From: Streptomyces sp. NBC_00344
Lineage (GTDB): Bacteria; Actinomycetota; Actinomycetes; Streptomycetales; Streptomycetaceae
Length of the DNA stretch: 64,000 nt
Reading direction: 5' to 3'
Assembly: GCF_036088315.1 (NCBI RefSeq)
Contig: NZ_CP107996.1
Coordinates: 6,375,001 to 6,439,000 of the forward strand
Every line of letters begins with the position of its first letter. Position 1 is the first letter of the stretch. The notes below the pieces were generated by a model that was not told where the DNA came from, did not search any database, and saw only the letters and a list, made by a program, of their open reading frames with translations. The position numbers were made by a program, and so were the translations under genes. Shown piece by piece: positions 1 through 8,932 of the stretch.

Positions 1-2
1 AC

Positions 3-1688
3 GCCACCACCGAGCTCACCGAATTCACGGTGGTCAGCCCGATCGAGGCCGGCCGCCGCCGGCTGACCACCATGGTCCAGGGCACCACCGACGCGCTGTC
101 GAAGGCCCTCACCGTCGATGACGTGACCGACGTGCTGACCGGCGAAGGCGGTCTGGAACGCTTCGGCGCCGACGGGCTGGTGCTGGGCCTGGTCGAGGGC
201 GGAGCGCTCAGGATCGTCGCCCAGGACGGTGACTCGGTGCTCGGCCTGGACGCGCTGGAACTCGACCGCCTCGACGATTCGATGCCGCTGGCCGAGGCCG
301 TACTCACCCAGCAGTCGCGTTTTGTGACCTCGCTGCGCGATCTCTCGCACGAATTCTGGCGGCTGCGGCCGTATGTCCGCAGTATGGGGTTCGACGCGGC
401 CGCGTTCCTCCCGCTGATCGCCCAGGCACGGTCCATCGGCGGACTTGCCCTCTTCTACCGGGGACGCAGCGACTTCCCTTCGGAGGACCGCAACCTCTGC
501 CTGGGGCTCGCGGGCATCGTCGCCCAGTCCCTGCAGCGCGCCGTTCTCTTCGACCAGGAGAGGGAATTCGCGTCCGGTCTGCAGTCGTCCATGCTGCCCC
601 GGCATCTCCCCGTGTTCGCCGGGGCGGAGATCGCGGTGCGCTATCACGCGGCCTGGAGCGGCAGGGACGTCGGTGGCGACTGGTACGACGTGATCGCGCT
701 GCCCCGCGGGCGGGTGGGTGTCGTCGTCGGCGACGTACAGGGCCACGACACACACGCCGCCGCCATCATGGGCCAGTTGCGGATCGCGCTGCGGGCGTAC
801 GCGGGTGAGGGGCACTCTCCGGCGACGGTTTTGGCGCGGGCTTCGCGTTTTCTGGCCGAGCTGGACACCGAACGCTTCGCGACCTGCACCTATGCGCAGA
901 TTGATCTGACCTCGGGGGGCGTGAGAGCCGTGCGTGCCGGACATCTGGGGCCGCTCATCCGGCATACCGACGGCCGGATCGGCTGGCCGAACGTCCGGGG
1001 TGGACTGCCGCTCGGGCTGGCCACCGAATTCGGGCAGGAGGAGTATCCGGAGACCCGTCTGGATCTGGTTCCCGGCGAGTCCTTCGTCCTGTGCACCGAC
1101 GGACTGGTCGAGGAGTCCGGCCGGGACATCACGGCGGGCATGGAGGTGCTCGCCGACACCGTCCGCAGCGGGCCCGACGAGGCGGAGAAACTCGTGGACC
1201 ATCTGGCGGACCGGTTGTGGGAGCGCTGGGAGAGGAACGACGACGTCGCCCTGCTGGTTCTGCGCCGGGATCCCGACCCGGGGACTCCCCAGGCACCCCG
1301 GACCCACCAGTACATCCACCAGGCGGACCCGGAGGGCCTCGCGGAAGCACGCGCCGTGCTGCGCAACGCGCTGGAGGCCTGGGGCTTCGGCCAGCTTGCC
1401 GACGATGTGGAACTGGCGGCAGGAGAGCTGCTGGGGAATGTTCTGCTCCATACCGAGGGCGGTGCCGTTCTCACCCTCGAAGTGCTGCCCGATCCGGTCC
1501 GCAGAATCCGGCTGTGGGTCAAGGACCGTTCAAGCGCCTGGCCGCGGCGCAGGACGCCGGGCGAGGCGGCGACATCGGGGCGTGGCCTGATGCTGATCGA
1601 CGCCGTCGCGGCACACTGGGGGGTCGAACCGCGAGGCGACGGGAAGGCCGTCTGGTGCGAGTTCGACCTTCCAGGGGCCGACGCCTGA
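3..1688 (+). CDS. SpoIIE-family protein phosphatase with GAF and HATPase domains (5' partial)
   Basis: The reading frame is open to the left edge, so the true start, probably with a PAS domain, lies outside the window. The visible part has a GAF-like region (first ~170 residues), a PP2C/SpoIIE phosphatase domain and a C-terminal histidine-kinase-like ATPase fold. Phosphatase motifs are GGDWYDV, GDVQGHD, CTDGLVE and NDDVALLVL. The ATPase part shows the N-box ELLGNVLLHT and the G-box GRGLMLID. Such proteins act in partner-switching systems, dephosphorylating anti-anti-sigma factors and possibly phosphorylating them as well. The usual GDVxGHG motif reads GHD here. No anti-sigma or STAS gene lies beside it. 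The family call is firm; the partner is unknown. Confidence 0.9.
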   Translation, partial: ATTELTEFTVVSPIEAGRRRLTTMVQGTTDALSKALTVDDVTDVLTGEGGLERFGADGLVLGLVEGGALRIVAQDGDSVLGLDALELDRLDDSMPLAEAVLTQQSRFVTSLRDLSHEFWRLRPYVRSMGFDAAAFLPLIAQARSIGGLALFYRGRSDFPSEDRNLCLGLAGIVAQSLQRAVLFDQEREFASGLQSSMLPRHLPVFAGAEIAVRYHAAWSGRDVGGDWYDVIALPRGRVGVVVGDVQGHDTHAAAIMGQLRIALRAYAGEGHSPATVLARASRFLAELDTERFATCTYAQIDLTSGGVRAVRAGHLGPLIRHTDGRIGWPNVRGGLPLGLATEFGQEEYPETRLDLVPGESFVLCTDGLVEESGRDITAGMEVLADTVRSGPDEAEKLVDHLADRLWERWERNDDVALLVLRRDPDPGTPQAPRTHQYIHQADPEGLAEARAVLRNALEAWGFGQLADDVELAAGELLGNVLLHTEGGAVLTLEVLPDPVRRIRLWVKDRSSAWPRRRTPGEAATSGRGLMLIDAVAAHWGVEPRGDGKAVWCEFDLPGADA

Positions 1689-1722
1689 TCCGGTCATCCG
1701 GACCGGCCGTGCCACGAGGGCG

Positions 1723-1747
1723 GACATCCGGTGTTCTTCCGGATGTC
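1723..1747 (+). terminator. Hairpin after the phosphatase gene
   Basis: A perfect 9-bp inverted repeat (GACATCCGG and its complement) with a 7-nt loop lies 35 nt past the stop codon and is followed by TCT. It is a plausible intrinsic terminator. Confidence 0.5.
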
Positions 1748-1820
1748 TCTGATGTGTCCGATGTGTGAGGGGTCGCGCGAGCCCTCTGGTGCGGTCCGGA
1801 CCTGACGCAGCATCATGTAT

Positions 1821-1848
1821 CCGTCCCGGACGGCTCCGTCCGGGACGG
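1821..1848 (+). terminator. Perfect 13-bp inverted repeat in the phospholipase leader
   Basis: CCGTCCCGGACGG is repeated in inverse orientation with only two bases between the arms, 34 nt before the phospholipase A2 start codon. It could be a terminator that insulates the gene, or a leader hairpin acting on its mRNA. The sequence alone does not decide. Confidence 0.45.
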
Positions 1849-1882
1849 TTCGCGTTCGTGTCCCCCCACGGAGGTCACTGCT

Positions 1883-2362
1883 ATGCGCTCCGGATCAACG
1901 AGACGGCTCGCAGCCGTCGCTCTCTCCCTGTGTGCGGCCTTACTCGCCGCGTCCCCCGCCGCCGCGGCCCCGGCGGACAAGAACCAGGTGCTCAGCGACT
2001 GGACCCAGACCAGCGCATCGAGCTACAGCTCCTGGCTTTCGGCGGACCAGAACCAGGGCGCGTGGAGCGCCTACGGTTTCGACTGGTCCACCGACTACTG
2101 CTCCTCATCGCCCGACAATCCCTTCGGCTTCCCGTTCCAGACCGCCTGCGCGCGGCACGACTTCGGCTATCGCAACTACAAGGCGGCCGGCACGTTCTCC
2201 GCCAACAAGGCCCGGCTCGACAGCATGCTGTACGAGGACCTCAAGCGGGTGTGCGCCGGCTACACCGGCGCAAGCGGGTCCTCCTGCTCGGCCCTGGCCT
2301 GGACGTACTACCAGGCCGTCGACAAGCTCGGCCTGGCTCCGGCGGGGACGGTCGCCGGCTGA
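1883..2362 (+). CDS. Secreted prokaryotic phospholipase A2
   Basis: This 159-residue protein has a Sec-type signal peptide: RR near residue 7, a hydrophobic core, and Ala-rich cleavage near residue 28. The mature part matches the small Streptomyces phospholipase A2 family, with the catalytic segment CARHDFGYRNY (His-Asp pair) and four Cys for two disulfides. Family members hydrolyse the sn-2 ester of glycerophospholipids and need Ca2+. The ATG follows GGAGG at 1870-1874. Codon 20 (1940-1942), inside the signal peptide, is TTA, which in Streptomyces is read only by the bldA tRNA. Production is therefore probably tied to development. It appears monocistronic. Confidence 0.93.
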   Translation: MRSGSTRRLAAVALSLCAALLAASPAAAAPADKNQVLSDWTQTSASSYSSWLSADQNQGAWSAYGFDWSTDYCSSSPDNPFGFPFQTACARHDFGYRNYKAAGTFSANKARLDSMLYEDLKRVCAGYTGASGSSCSALAWTYYQAVDKLGLAPAGTVAG

Positions 2363-2374
2363 CGTCCGCCGATT

Positions 2375-2399
2375 CGGCCGGCCCTTTCAGGACCGGCCG
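2375..2399 (+). terminator. Hairpin after phospholipase A2
   Basis: CGGCCGG and CCGGCCG pair across an 11-nt loop starting 13 nt past the stop codon. The stem is short (7 bp) but GC-only. Confidence 0.45.
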
Positions 2400-2411
2400 T
2401 ACCGGTGCGGA

Positions 2412-2700
2412 TCACATGCTCAGCCACACCGCGGTGTCGGACGGCAACAGAGGTCCGTCCAGATCTCCGCTGGAGAGCAGCACCGTCGCGCCCCCGGGCA
2501 GGGCAAGGGGTGTGTCCCCCGCATTGACCAGACAGCGGAAGCCATCCGCGCGGTCGAAGGCCACGGCCCCTCGCCCGCGTCCACCCAGGTCAGATCCTCG
2601 GGAAGACCGGCCAGTGCCACACCTGGCCCACGAAGGTGCGGTCCCCGTCGCAGGAGTCCAGAATCTTGCGCCAGGCCCGGTAGATGTCGGTCTCGGTGAT
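2412..2700 (-). pseudogene. Decayed alpha-glucosidase (GH13) remnant
   Basis: Three minus-strand pieces, each in a different frame, resemble parts of actinobacterial GH13 alpha-glucosidases in the right order. Piece one (about 2700-2615) reads IYRAWRKILDS then DGDRTFVGQVWH, like the segment just before the catalytic acid region, where GEVW or GEAW is usual. Piece two (about 2620-2570) reads LPEDLTWVDAGEG. Piece three (2564-2412) gives the C-terminal end, including FRCLVNAGDTPLALPGG and LPSDTAVWLSM before a stop. The middle of the enzyme is missing between pieces one and two. An internal deletion plus at least two frameshifts mean it cannot be functional. Assignment rests on remembered family patterns. 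Confidence 0.75.
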
Positions 2701-2818
2701 CCGGGCCCCCTCTTGCGAAGGGAGTCGTCAGCGGTATGTCCGGTCCGGCCCCGGTGATATCCGCCTCCGATGCCCTCGTGCCGGGTGGGCGCCGTGAGTG
2801 CCGTGAGCGGTGTCGGTC

Positions 2819-3445
2819 TCAGTCGGCGAGCGCGTCCACCTCGTCGGCGAACAGCTGGTCCACATCGAGGTCCATGCCGTTGAAGTGGCCTTCGATCTCC
2901 AGGCTGACCAGGCCGTGCAGCCGGGTCCAGCCGCGCAGGGCCCGGGAGTGGGTGGGCGGGCGTTCGGCCGTAAGGGTGGCTTCCGCCGGGTCGAGGCCGG
3001 CGCAGGCCTCCAGTGCGGTCTGCATCATCCGTTGGGCGATGACGGTCGTGGCCGGGGGTGCGGTGTAGCCGGGGATGGGTGTGCCGTAGATCAGCAGGTA
3101 GCGGTCGGGGTGCTCCCTGGCCCAGCCGCGCCAGGCATGGGCGAAGGCGCGAAGCCCGGCCGCCGGGTCCTTGTCGGTGGCTGGTGTCACCGCGACGGCG
3201 TGGCTCAGGGCGCCGGCGAGGTCGGTGTAGGCGTCCGCGACGAGCGCGGTCAGCAGTTCGTCACGGTTGGCGAAGTAGCGGTAGAGCGCGGGGCCTGTCA
3301 TTCCCATCGCCTTCGCGATGGCGTTCACCGAGATCCCGCTCGGTCCGGTGCGTGCCAGCTGTCCGAGGGCGATGTCCTTGGCTTCCCGTCGGGTCTGCTC
3401 CCGCAGTCGCTCCCGGCGGTCCGGAGGCGGGGTCGCTGTGCTCAT
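2819..3445 (-). CDS. TetR-family transcriptional regulator
   Basis: This 208-residue protein has an N-terminal TetR helix-turn-helix at about residues 18-65 (ISVNAIAKAMGMTGPALYRY). Its ligand-binding domain ends in the WTRLHGLVSLEI pattern common in TetR proteins with the WHG-type C-terminus. It is divergent from the quinone oxidoreductase gene at 3555 across a 109-bp AT-richer gap holding an inverted repeat. It is therefore inferred to repress that gene and itself. The ligand is unknown. Confidence 0.92.
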   Translation of the reverse strand: MSTATPPPDRRERLREQTRREAKDIALGQLARTGPSGISVNAIAKAMGMTGPALYRYFANRDELLTALVADAYTDLAGALSHAVAVTPATDKDPAAGLRAFAHAWRGWAREHPDRYLLIYGTPIPGYTAPPATTVIAQRMMQTALEACAGLDPAEATLTAERPPTHSRALRGWTRLHGLVSLEIEGHFNGMDLDVDQLFADEVDALAD

Positions 3446-3503
3446 GGATGCGTGGGTCCTTTCCGGTGGCGCTTGACAAGAAATCGTAACAGCCTCACTC
3501 TTG

Positions 3504-3520
3504 CGTTAGAGCTTATAACG
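3504..3520. promoter_or_regulatory. Candidate TetR operator between divergent genes
   Basis: CGTTA and TAACG flank a 7-nt centre, forming an imperfect palindrome within the shared promoter region of the TetR gene and the oxidoreductase gene. The TetR link is inferred from position. Confidence 0.5.
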
Positions 3521-3554
3521 AACGCACTACCCAATCACTTGAAGGGCAACTCTC

Positions 3555-4616
3555 ATGACGCACACCGAGAACACCGGGATCCGACCGGCCGGAACGGTTA
3601 CCGAGGTGGTCCTGCCGGGCATCGTCGAACCGGAGGGCCTCCAGCTGCGGACCCGGCCGGCGCCAGTCCCCGGGCAGGGGGAGGTGCTGCTGGAGATGGA
3701 GGCCACCGGTGTCTCGTTCGCCGAGCAGCAGATGCGGCGGGGGAAGTACTACGACCAGCCGGCGTTTCCGTTCGTCCCCGGTTACGACGTGATCGGCACT
3801 GTCGTGGCGACCGGGCCGGGCACCGATCCGGCTGTGGCGGGCGGCAGGTTCGCCGTGCTGCTGAAGACCGGGGGATGGGCCGACCGCCTGATCGTGCCCG
3901 CTGCGGACCTGATCCCGGTTCCGGCCGGAGTGGACCCGGCAGAGGCCGAGACCCTGGTGGTCAACGGCATCACCGCCTGGCAGATGCTGCACCGGTCCGC
4001 GGGGATCGCACCGGGACAGACCGTGCTGGTCCACGGTGCCAACGGCGGGGTGGGCTCCACCCTCGTCCAGCTCGCTCAACTCGCCGGAGCGCGGGTCATC
4101 GGTACGGCATCACCGCGCCACCACGAGGCCTTGCGGGCCCGGGGTGTCGTCCCGGTCGACTACCGGGCACCCGACGTGGCGGCCCAGGTCGCATCACACG
4201 CCCCGTCCGGTCTTGACGCCGTCTTCGACCACGTCGGAGGCGACGGCATCGTCGACTCGTTCCGCCTGCTCGCCCCGGGCGGCACCCTGGTCTCGTACGG
4301 AACGGCGGCCACCCGCGACACCCCCGGGTCGTCCAAGCTTCCGGTGCTGCTGCTGATCGCCCGGCTGACCCTGTGGAAGCTGCTGCCCAACCGCCGCCGC
4401 ACGACCTTCTACAACATCTGGGCCGGCAAGCGCCGCCAGGCGGCCTTCCGCGCCCGGGTCGGCGCGGATCTCACCCAGGTGCTGAACCTGCTCGCGGAAG
4501 GCTCGATCACGGCCGGGGTCGCGGCGCGTATCCCACTCGACCGCGCGGCCGACGCGTTGCGGCTGGCAGAGTCCGGCACCGTCGCCGGCAAGGTCGTCCT
4601 GACGCCGGTGCGGTGA
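3555..4616 (+). CDS. Zinc-free MDR-family quinone oxidoreductase-like protein
   Basis: This 353-residue medium-chain dehydrogenase/reductase has the GroES-like N-terminal half and a Rossmann half with the NADPH-binding motif HGANGGVGSTLVQLAQ (about residues 160-175). The catalytic zinc ligands of alcohol dehydrogenases are absent, as in NADPH:quinone reductase and enoyl reductase members. Substrates are probably quinones or electrophilic enones. GAAGGG lies about 8 nt before the ATG. It is divergent from the TetR gene and ends 5 bp from the stop of the convergent aldo/keto reductase. Confidence 0.9.
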   Translation: MTHTENTGIRPAGTVTEVVLPGIVEPEGLQLRTRPAPVPGQGEVLLEMEATGVSFAEQQMRRGKYYDQPAFPFVPGYDVIGTVVATGPGTDPAVAGGRFAVLLKTGGWADRLIVPAADLIPVPAGVDPAEAETLVVNGITAWQMLHRSAGIAPGQTVLVHGANGGVGSTLVQLAQLAGARVIGTASPRHHEALRARGVVPVDYRAPDVAAQVASHAPSGLDAVFDHVGGDGIVDSFRLLAPGGTLVSYGTAATRDTPGSSKLPVLLLIARLTLWKLLPNRRRTTFYNIWAGKRRQAAFRARVGADLTQVLNLLAEGSITAGVAARIPLDRAADALRLAESGTVAGKVVLTPVR

Positions 4617-4621
4617 CCCTG

Positions 4622-5458
4622 CTACACGTGGTTGAAGGTGTCCGGGTCGGGCCCGGTGCGCTCGCCGCGGTCCAGGGCGGTGATCGCCGCCATGTCGGCC
4701 TCGGCCAGCTCGAAGTCGAAGAGCGCGAAGTTCTCCTCGACCCGGGAGCGGGTGACCGACTTGGGGAACACGATGTCGTTGCGCTGCAGATGCCAGCGCA
4801 GGGTCACCTGGGCCGGCGTCCGGTCCAGCCGCCTGGCGATGTCGGTGATCGTCGGGTCGTCGAGCACCTTGCCCTGGGCGATCGGCGACCACGCCTCCGT
4901 CGCGATCCGGTGCCCGGCTCCGAAGGCACGCACCTCGTCCTGCGTCAGATAGGGATGGATCTCGATCTGGTTCACGGCCGGTACGACCTCGGTCTCCTGG
5001 AGGAGACGGCGCAGATGGTGCGGCTGGAAGTTGGAGACCCCGATGGCCTTGGCCCTCCCGGAGCGGTAGATCTCCTCCATGGCCTGCCAGGTCTCCACGA
5101 AGTCGCCCACACCGGGCAGCGGCCAGTGGATGAGAAACAGATCGAGGTAGTCGAAGCGCAGATCGGCCAGAGTCCGGTCGAAGGCCCCGAGGGCGGCCTC
5201 GTGGGCGTGGAAGCTGTTGTTCAGCTTGCTGGTGACGAAGACGTCCTCGCGGGCGAGCCCTGATTCGCGGACCGCTTGGCCGACCTCCTTCTCGTTGCCG
5301 TACATACCGGCGGTGTCGATGTGCCGGTAGCCGGTCTCCAGGGCGGCGCGGGTCGCCGCGACGGTGTCGGCCGGGTCGATCTGGAACACGCCGAAGCCCA
5401 GCTGCGGGATCTGGACGCCGTTGTTCAGGCTGATGGTGGGAACTGCGTTCACGATCAT
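4622..5458 (-). CDS. Aldo/keto reductase (2,5-diketogluconate reductase type)
   Basis: This NADPH-dependent carbonyl reductase is about 278 residues long and has the AKR (beta/alpha)8 pattern. The catalytic tetrad is visible as Asp and Tyr in HIDTAGMYGNE, Lys in VTSKLNNS and His in LFLIHWPLP. AKR signatures GVSNFQPHHL and the C-terminal PKSVTRSRVEENF are present. The family reduces aldehydes, ketoses and ketoacids; the substrate here is not predictable. The ATG at 5458 abuts AAGGA (5459-5463). The in-frame GTG two codons later (5452) has better 6-nt spacing and may be the real start. The gene is convergent with the upstream oxidoreductase. Confidence 0.93.
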   Translation of the reverse strand: MIVNAVPTISLNNGVQIPQLGFGVFQIDPADTVAATRAALETGYRHIDTAGMYGNEKEVGQAVRESGLAREDVFVTSKLNNSFHAHEAALGAFDRTLADLRFDYLDLFLIHWPLPGVGDFVETWQAMEEIYRSGRAKAIGVSNFQPHHLRRLLQETEVVPAVNQIEIHPYLTQDEVRAFGAGHRIATEAWSPIAQGKVLDDPTITDIARRLDRTPAQVTLRWHLQRNDIVFPKSVTRSRVEENFALFDFELAEADMAAITALDRGERTGPDPDTFNHV

Positions 5459-5732
5459 TCCTTGCCTCGTCCGGATGATGCATCGGGCTGGGAACGGCCC
5501 GCGCCCCCTCTGATCCCAGAGTGCAACGGGCAGGCCCCTCTGTCGCATCGGCTGCCCGGGCGGCCGCACGTCATGCGGACCGGTGCGCATGGGTACCGCG
5601 CAGGACGGTTGAGAGCCCGCAACGCGCGAGACGCGGGAAGGACCGCCGCAGCGCCGCGGCCCGCGGTATCGCCCCCGGAGTAGTACTGCAGCCGGGGGTT
5701 CTCCCCGCGGGAACGGGGTTAGCCTGCGAACC

Positions 5733-6677
5733 ATGGGCGAAGGACAGCGAACGGTGAGCGCGGCGGACCCGGGCCTCTTCGGCCCCGGGTCCGTGACTTG
5801 GCAGGCACATGCCGACCCGGTCATGTGGATCGCTGGTGTGCGGGCTCTCTACCTCCAGGCGCTGCACCCCCGCGCGGTACGGGGCGTCATGCAGAACTCC
5901 GACTTCCGCCAGGATGCCTGGGGCCGGCTGATGCGCACCGCGGGTTTCGTCGGCACCATCACCTACGGGACGACCGATGCGGCCGAAAGGGCCGGTGCCC
6001 GCATCCGGAAGATACACAGCATGCTCGGCGCGACCGACCCGGGCACCGGGGAGCGGTACGGCGTCGGCGAGCCGCAACTCCTGCTCTGGGTGCACTGTGC
6101 GGAGGTCGATTCGTACCTGCACGTGCTGGGCCGCTCCGGCTTCCCGATCGGCGGCGCCCAGGCCGACCGCTACATCGACGAGCACCGGGAGAGCGCCCGG
6201 CTGGTGGGGCTCGACCCGGCCGGCGTGCCCGCGAACCGGGCCGAGCTCGCGCGGTACTTCGACGCAGTCCGCCCGGAGCTCGCGGCCACCGAGGAGTCGC
6301 GCGCGGTCGACGATTTCCTGCGCCGCCCGCCGGTCCACGCGTTGCTCGTCCCGGCGCGCGAGGTCCTCTGGCGGCAGGTGGCCGGCCTCGCGTACGCCTC
6401 TCTGCCCGAGTACGCCCAACAGCTCTACGGCAGACGGGCACCCGCGGCCGAGGTGGTCGGACGGCGGCTGACCGTCGCCGGCAACGCCCTGCGCTGCATC
6501 CCCGCCCGGCTGCGCTGGCAACTACCGCCTGGACATATCCTGAAGGCGATGGCACGCCTGGGTCCCGGCAGCCGTCCGGCACCGCACGGAGTCCGGACGC
6601 AGGCCGCCATACTGAACGTGCCGGGGAGGGAGCAACGCGACGGGGGCGACAGCGCGACATGGGGGACACCAGACTGA
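5733..6677 (+). CDS. MpaB/latex-clearing-type oxygenase (DUF2236)
   Basis: This 314-residue protein has the layout of the ER-bound oxygenase MpaB / rubber oxygenase family. The visible features are the N-terminal WQAHADPVMWIAGVRALYLQ, LHPRAVRGV (His in the family's heme-binding region), and FVGTITYG followed by a conserved His-containing helix (LLLWVHCAEVDSYL). Family members are b-type heme proteins with oxygenase or peroxygenase roles; actinobacterial members are mostly uncharacterised. No signal peptide or membrane segment is seen. The last 19 bp overlap the kinase start, which suggests translational coupling. Confidence 0.85.
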   Translation: MGEGQRTVSAADPGLFGPGSVTWQAHADPVMWIAGVRALYLQALHPRAVRGVMQNSDFRQDAWGRLMRTAGFVGTITYGTTDAAERAGARIRKIHSMLGATDPGTGERYGVGEPQLLLWVHCAEVDSYLHVLGRSGFPIGGAQADRYIDEHRESARLVGLDPAGVPANRAELARYFDAVRPELAATEESRAVDDFLRRPPVHALLVPAREVLWRQVAGLAYASLPEYAQQLYGRRAPAAEVVGRRLTVAGNALRCIPARLRWQLPPGHILKAMARLGPGSRPAPHGVRTQAAILNVPGREQRDGGDSATWGTPD

Positions 6678-8893
6678 TCCTCGGCCGGTACCGGCTGCTC
6701 GATCAGATCGGGCGCGGAGGCATGGGTGAGGTGTGGCGGGCCCTGGACGAGTCGCTGGGGCGCCAGGTCGCGGTCAAATGCCTCAAACCGCTGGGCCCTC
6801 AGCACGACCAGTCCTTCACCCGAGTGCTCCGCGAACGCTTCCGGCGCGAGGCGCGCGTGGCGGCGGCGCTGCAGCACCGCGGTGTGACCGTCGTCCATGA
6901 CTTCGGGGAGGACGACGGAGTACTCCATCTCGTGATGGAGCTGCTCGACGGCCGCAATCTCAGCCAGCTGCTGGAGGCCGGGAAACAGCAGCCGCTGCCG
7001 GTGCAGGACGTCGTGGACATCGCCCGACAGGTCGCTTCCGCTCTGGCCTACACCCACGAACAGGGCATCGTGCACCGGGACTTGAAGCCCGCCAACATCA
7101 TGCGGCTCACCGACGGCACGGTGAAGATCTGCGACTTCGGGATAGCGCGGCTCGGCCATGACATCGGCTTCACGTCGAAGCTCACGGGTACCGGGATCGC
7201 CATGGGCACGCCGCACTACATGTCTCCCGAACAGATCGGTGGCGGCGAGATCGACCACCGCAGCGACCTCTACTCCCTGGGCTGCGTGCTGTACGAGATC
7301 GCCACCGGCGTGCCGCCCTTCGACCTCGGGGACTCCTGGTCGATCCTGGTCGGTCATCGCGACACCGTGCCTGTGCCGCCGCGCACGCACCGGGCCGAAC
7401 TCCCCGAATTCCTGGACCGGGTGGTCCTCGATCTGCTCGCCAAGACACCGGACGAGCGGCCCGGGGACGCGAGGGAACTCGGGGACCGGCTCCTCGCCGG
7501 TGCACCTGGCGTCTTCCCTGCCCCGTCCGGAGCGCGGCCGGCGGAGCACTCGCTCACAGGGGCTCCGGCGCTGCCGCCCTGGACGCGTGGGATGACCGGC
7601 GGGCACAAGGCGACCGGCGCCTGGACGCTGACCTCCACCCCATCCGACCGGGCGACGGCACTCACCGGTGAGTGGACGACCGCAGGCGCTCCGCGCTCCG
7701 CCGACGCGCTGCCGGTGGTCGCGCCGGGGCCGCGCCCCACCCCGGCACCCGAACAGCTCGCGGGTCTCACCAGCCGGCACAACGCGGGTCTGAGCCTGAG
7801 CAGGCTGGAGCGGTGGGCCGAGGCCGGGGAAGTGCACCGTGCGGTCGCGGCCGAGCGTGAGCACATACTCGGGCCCGACCACCCGGACACCCTCGCGAGC
7901 CGATACGAGATCGGGTTCACCCTCAGCCGCACCGGACGCGCGGCGGACGCGTTGCGGGAGTTCACCCGGGTGACGGAGGGGCGTGAACGGGCCCTGGGCG
8001 CCGACCATCCGGAGACTCTGGCCGCCCGGCAGGAGCTGGCGTACGTACTGGGCGGTCTCGGCCGCCACTTCGAGGCCCACCAGGTGTACGCGGAGGTGCT
8101 CGCCACCCGGGAGCGCACCGTCGGACCCGACCACGCCGACACACTGCGCTGCCGCCACAACCTGGCGTTCAACCTCGGCAGACTGGGACGCCTTGAGGAT
8201 TCCCACACGATGGCGTGCGAAGTGGCCGAGGCGAGGGCACGGGTACTGGGCGCCGGCCATCAGGACACGCTGGCCACCCGCTACGAAGTCGCCTACGCGC
8301 TGGGCCGGCTGGGCCGCTGGCCGGAGGCGCTGCAGGCCTATCGCGAAGTGGCGGCGGCGCGCGCCGAGGCACTGGGCGCCGACCATCCGGACACCCTCGC
8401 CGCCCGCTACGAGGTCGGCGTCAGCCTCGGCAGAATGGGGCGCAGCGAGGAGGCGCTCGAACTCTTCCGCGCGTTGATCGACGACCGCGCCCGGGTCCAC
8501 GGCCCCAGTGATCCGGAGACCCTGCGCGCCCGGCACGGACTCGGTGTCAACCTGGGCAGGCTGGCCCGCTGGGAGGAGGCGCTCGCCGAGGCACACAGCG
8601 TGTGTGCGCTCAGGGATCAGGTACTGGGCCCCGACCATCCGGACACTCTTGTCAGCCGACGCGAGATCGCGGTCGGGCTGGGCTGGCTCGGCCGGTGGCC
8701 GGACGCGCTCACCGTCTACCGTGAGGTCGCGGACGCCCGTGAACGAGTGCTGGGCCCCGGCCACCCGGACGCACTGGCCAGCCGTAACGACGAGGCGCTC
8801 TGTCTTGAGCGGCTCGGCCACGGCAGAGAGGCCGCGGAACTGTACCGAAGGGTCGCGGCCCGGCGCCAGCAGCGTGGCGCGCGAAGCCTCTGA
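6659..8893 (+). CDS. Serine/threonine protein kinase with C-terminal TPR array
   Basis: This 744-residue protein begins with a complete Hanks-type kinase domain (about residues 8-280). It has the P-loop GRGGMGEVW, VAVK lysine, HRDLKPANIM catalytic loop, DFG and the GTPHYMSPEQ activation segment. After a Pro/Thr/Ala-rich linker, about nine tetratricopeptide-like repeats of ~42 residues run to the end, each carrying LGxDHPDTLxxR-type sequence. There is no transmembrane segment or PASTA domain, so the kinase is probably cytosolic with the TPRs docking partners. The ATG at 6659 is chosen because it directly precedes the domain; it overlaps the oxygenase gene. Confidence 0.93.
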   Translation: MGDTRLILGRYRLLDQIGRGGMGEVWRALDESLGRQVAVKCLKPLGPQHDQSFTRVLRERFRREARVAAALQHRGVTVVHDFGEDDGVLHLVMELLDGRNLSQLLEAGKQQPLPVQDVVDIARQVASALAYTHEQGIVHRDLKPANIMRLTDGTVKICDFGIARLGHDIGFTSKLTGTGIAMGTPHYMSPEQIGGGEIDHRSDLYSLGCVLYEIATGVPPFDLGDSWSILVGHRDTVPVPPRTHRAELPEFLDRVVLDLLAKTPDERPGDARELGDRLLAGAPGVFPAPSGARPAEHSLTGAPALPPWTRGMTGGHKATGAWTLTSTPSDRATALTGEWTTAGAPRSADALPVVAPGPRPTPAPEQLAGLTSRHNAGLSLSRLERWAEAGEVHRAVAAEREHILGPDHPDTLASRYEIGFTLSRTGRAADALREFTRVTEGRERALGADHPETLAARQELAYVLGGLGRHFEAHQVYAEVLATRERTVGPDHADTLRCRHNLAFNLGRLGRLEDSHTMACEVAEARARVLGAGHQDTLATRYEVAYALGRLGRWPEALQAYREVAAARAEALGADHPDTLAARYEVGVSLGRMGRSEEALELFRALIDDRARVHGPSDPETLRARHGLGVNLGRLARWEEALAEAHSVCALRDQVLGPDHPDTLVSRREIAVGLGWLGRWPDALTVYREVADARERVLGPGHPDALASRNDEALCLERLGHGREAAELYRRVAARRQQRGARSL

Positions 8894-8932
8894 CCCCTGG
8901 CGGGCCGTGATCGGTGCGTGCTACCAAGGTGC

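Noticed and set aside
304..753. Long minus-strand reading frame inside the first phosphatase gene
   Set aside because: High-GC DNA gives many such shadows; it is Arg/Pro-rich, has no motif and opposes a clear conserved gene.
5798..6658. N-terminal extension of the kinase reading frame
   Set aside because: The frame runs through the oxygenase gene in another phase and is Arg/Pro-rich; the kinase domain starts right after the ATG at 6659.
6425..8821. Minus-strand 798-residue reading frame opposite the kinase-TPR gene
   Set aside because: It is the shadow of a gene with complete kinase motifs; the translated sequence has no recognisable domain.
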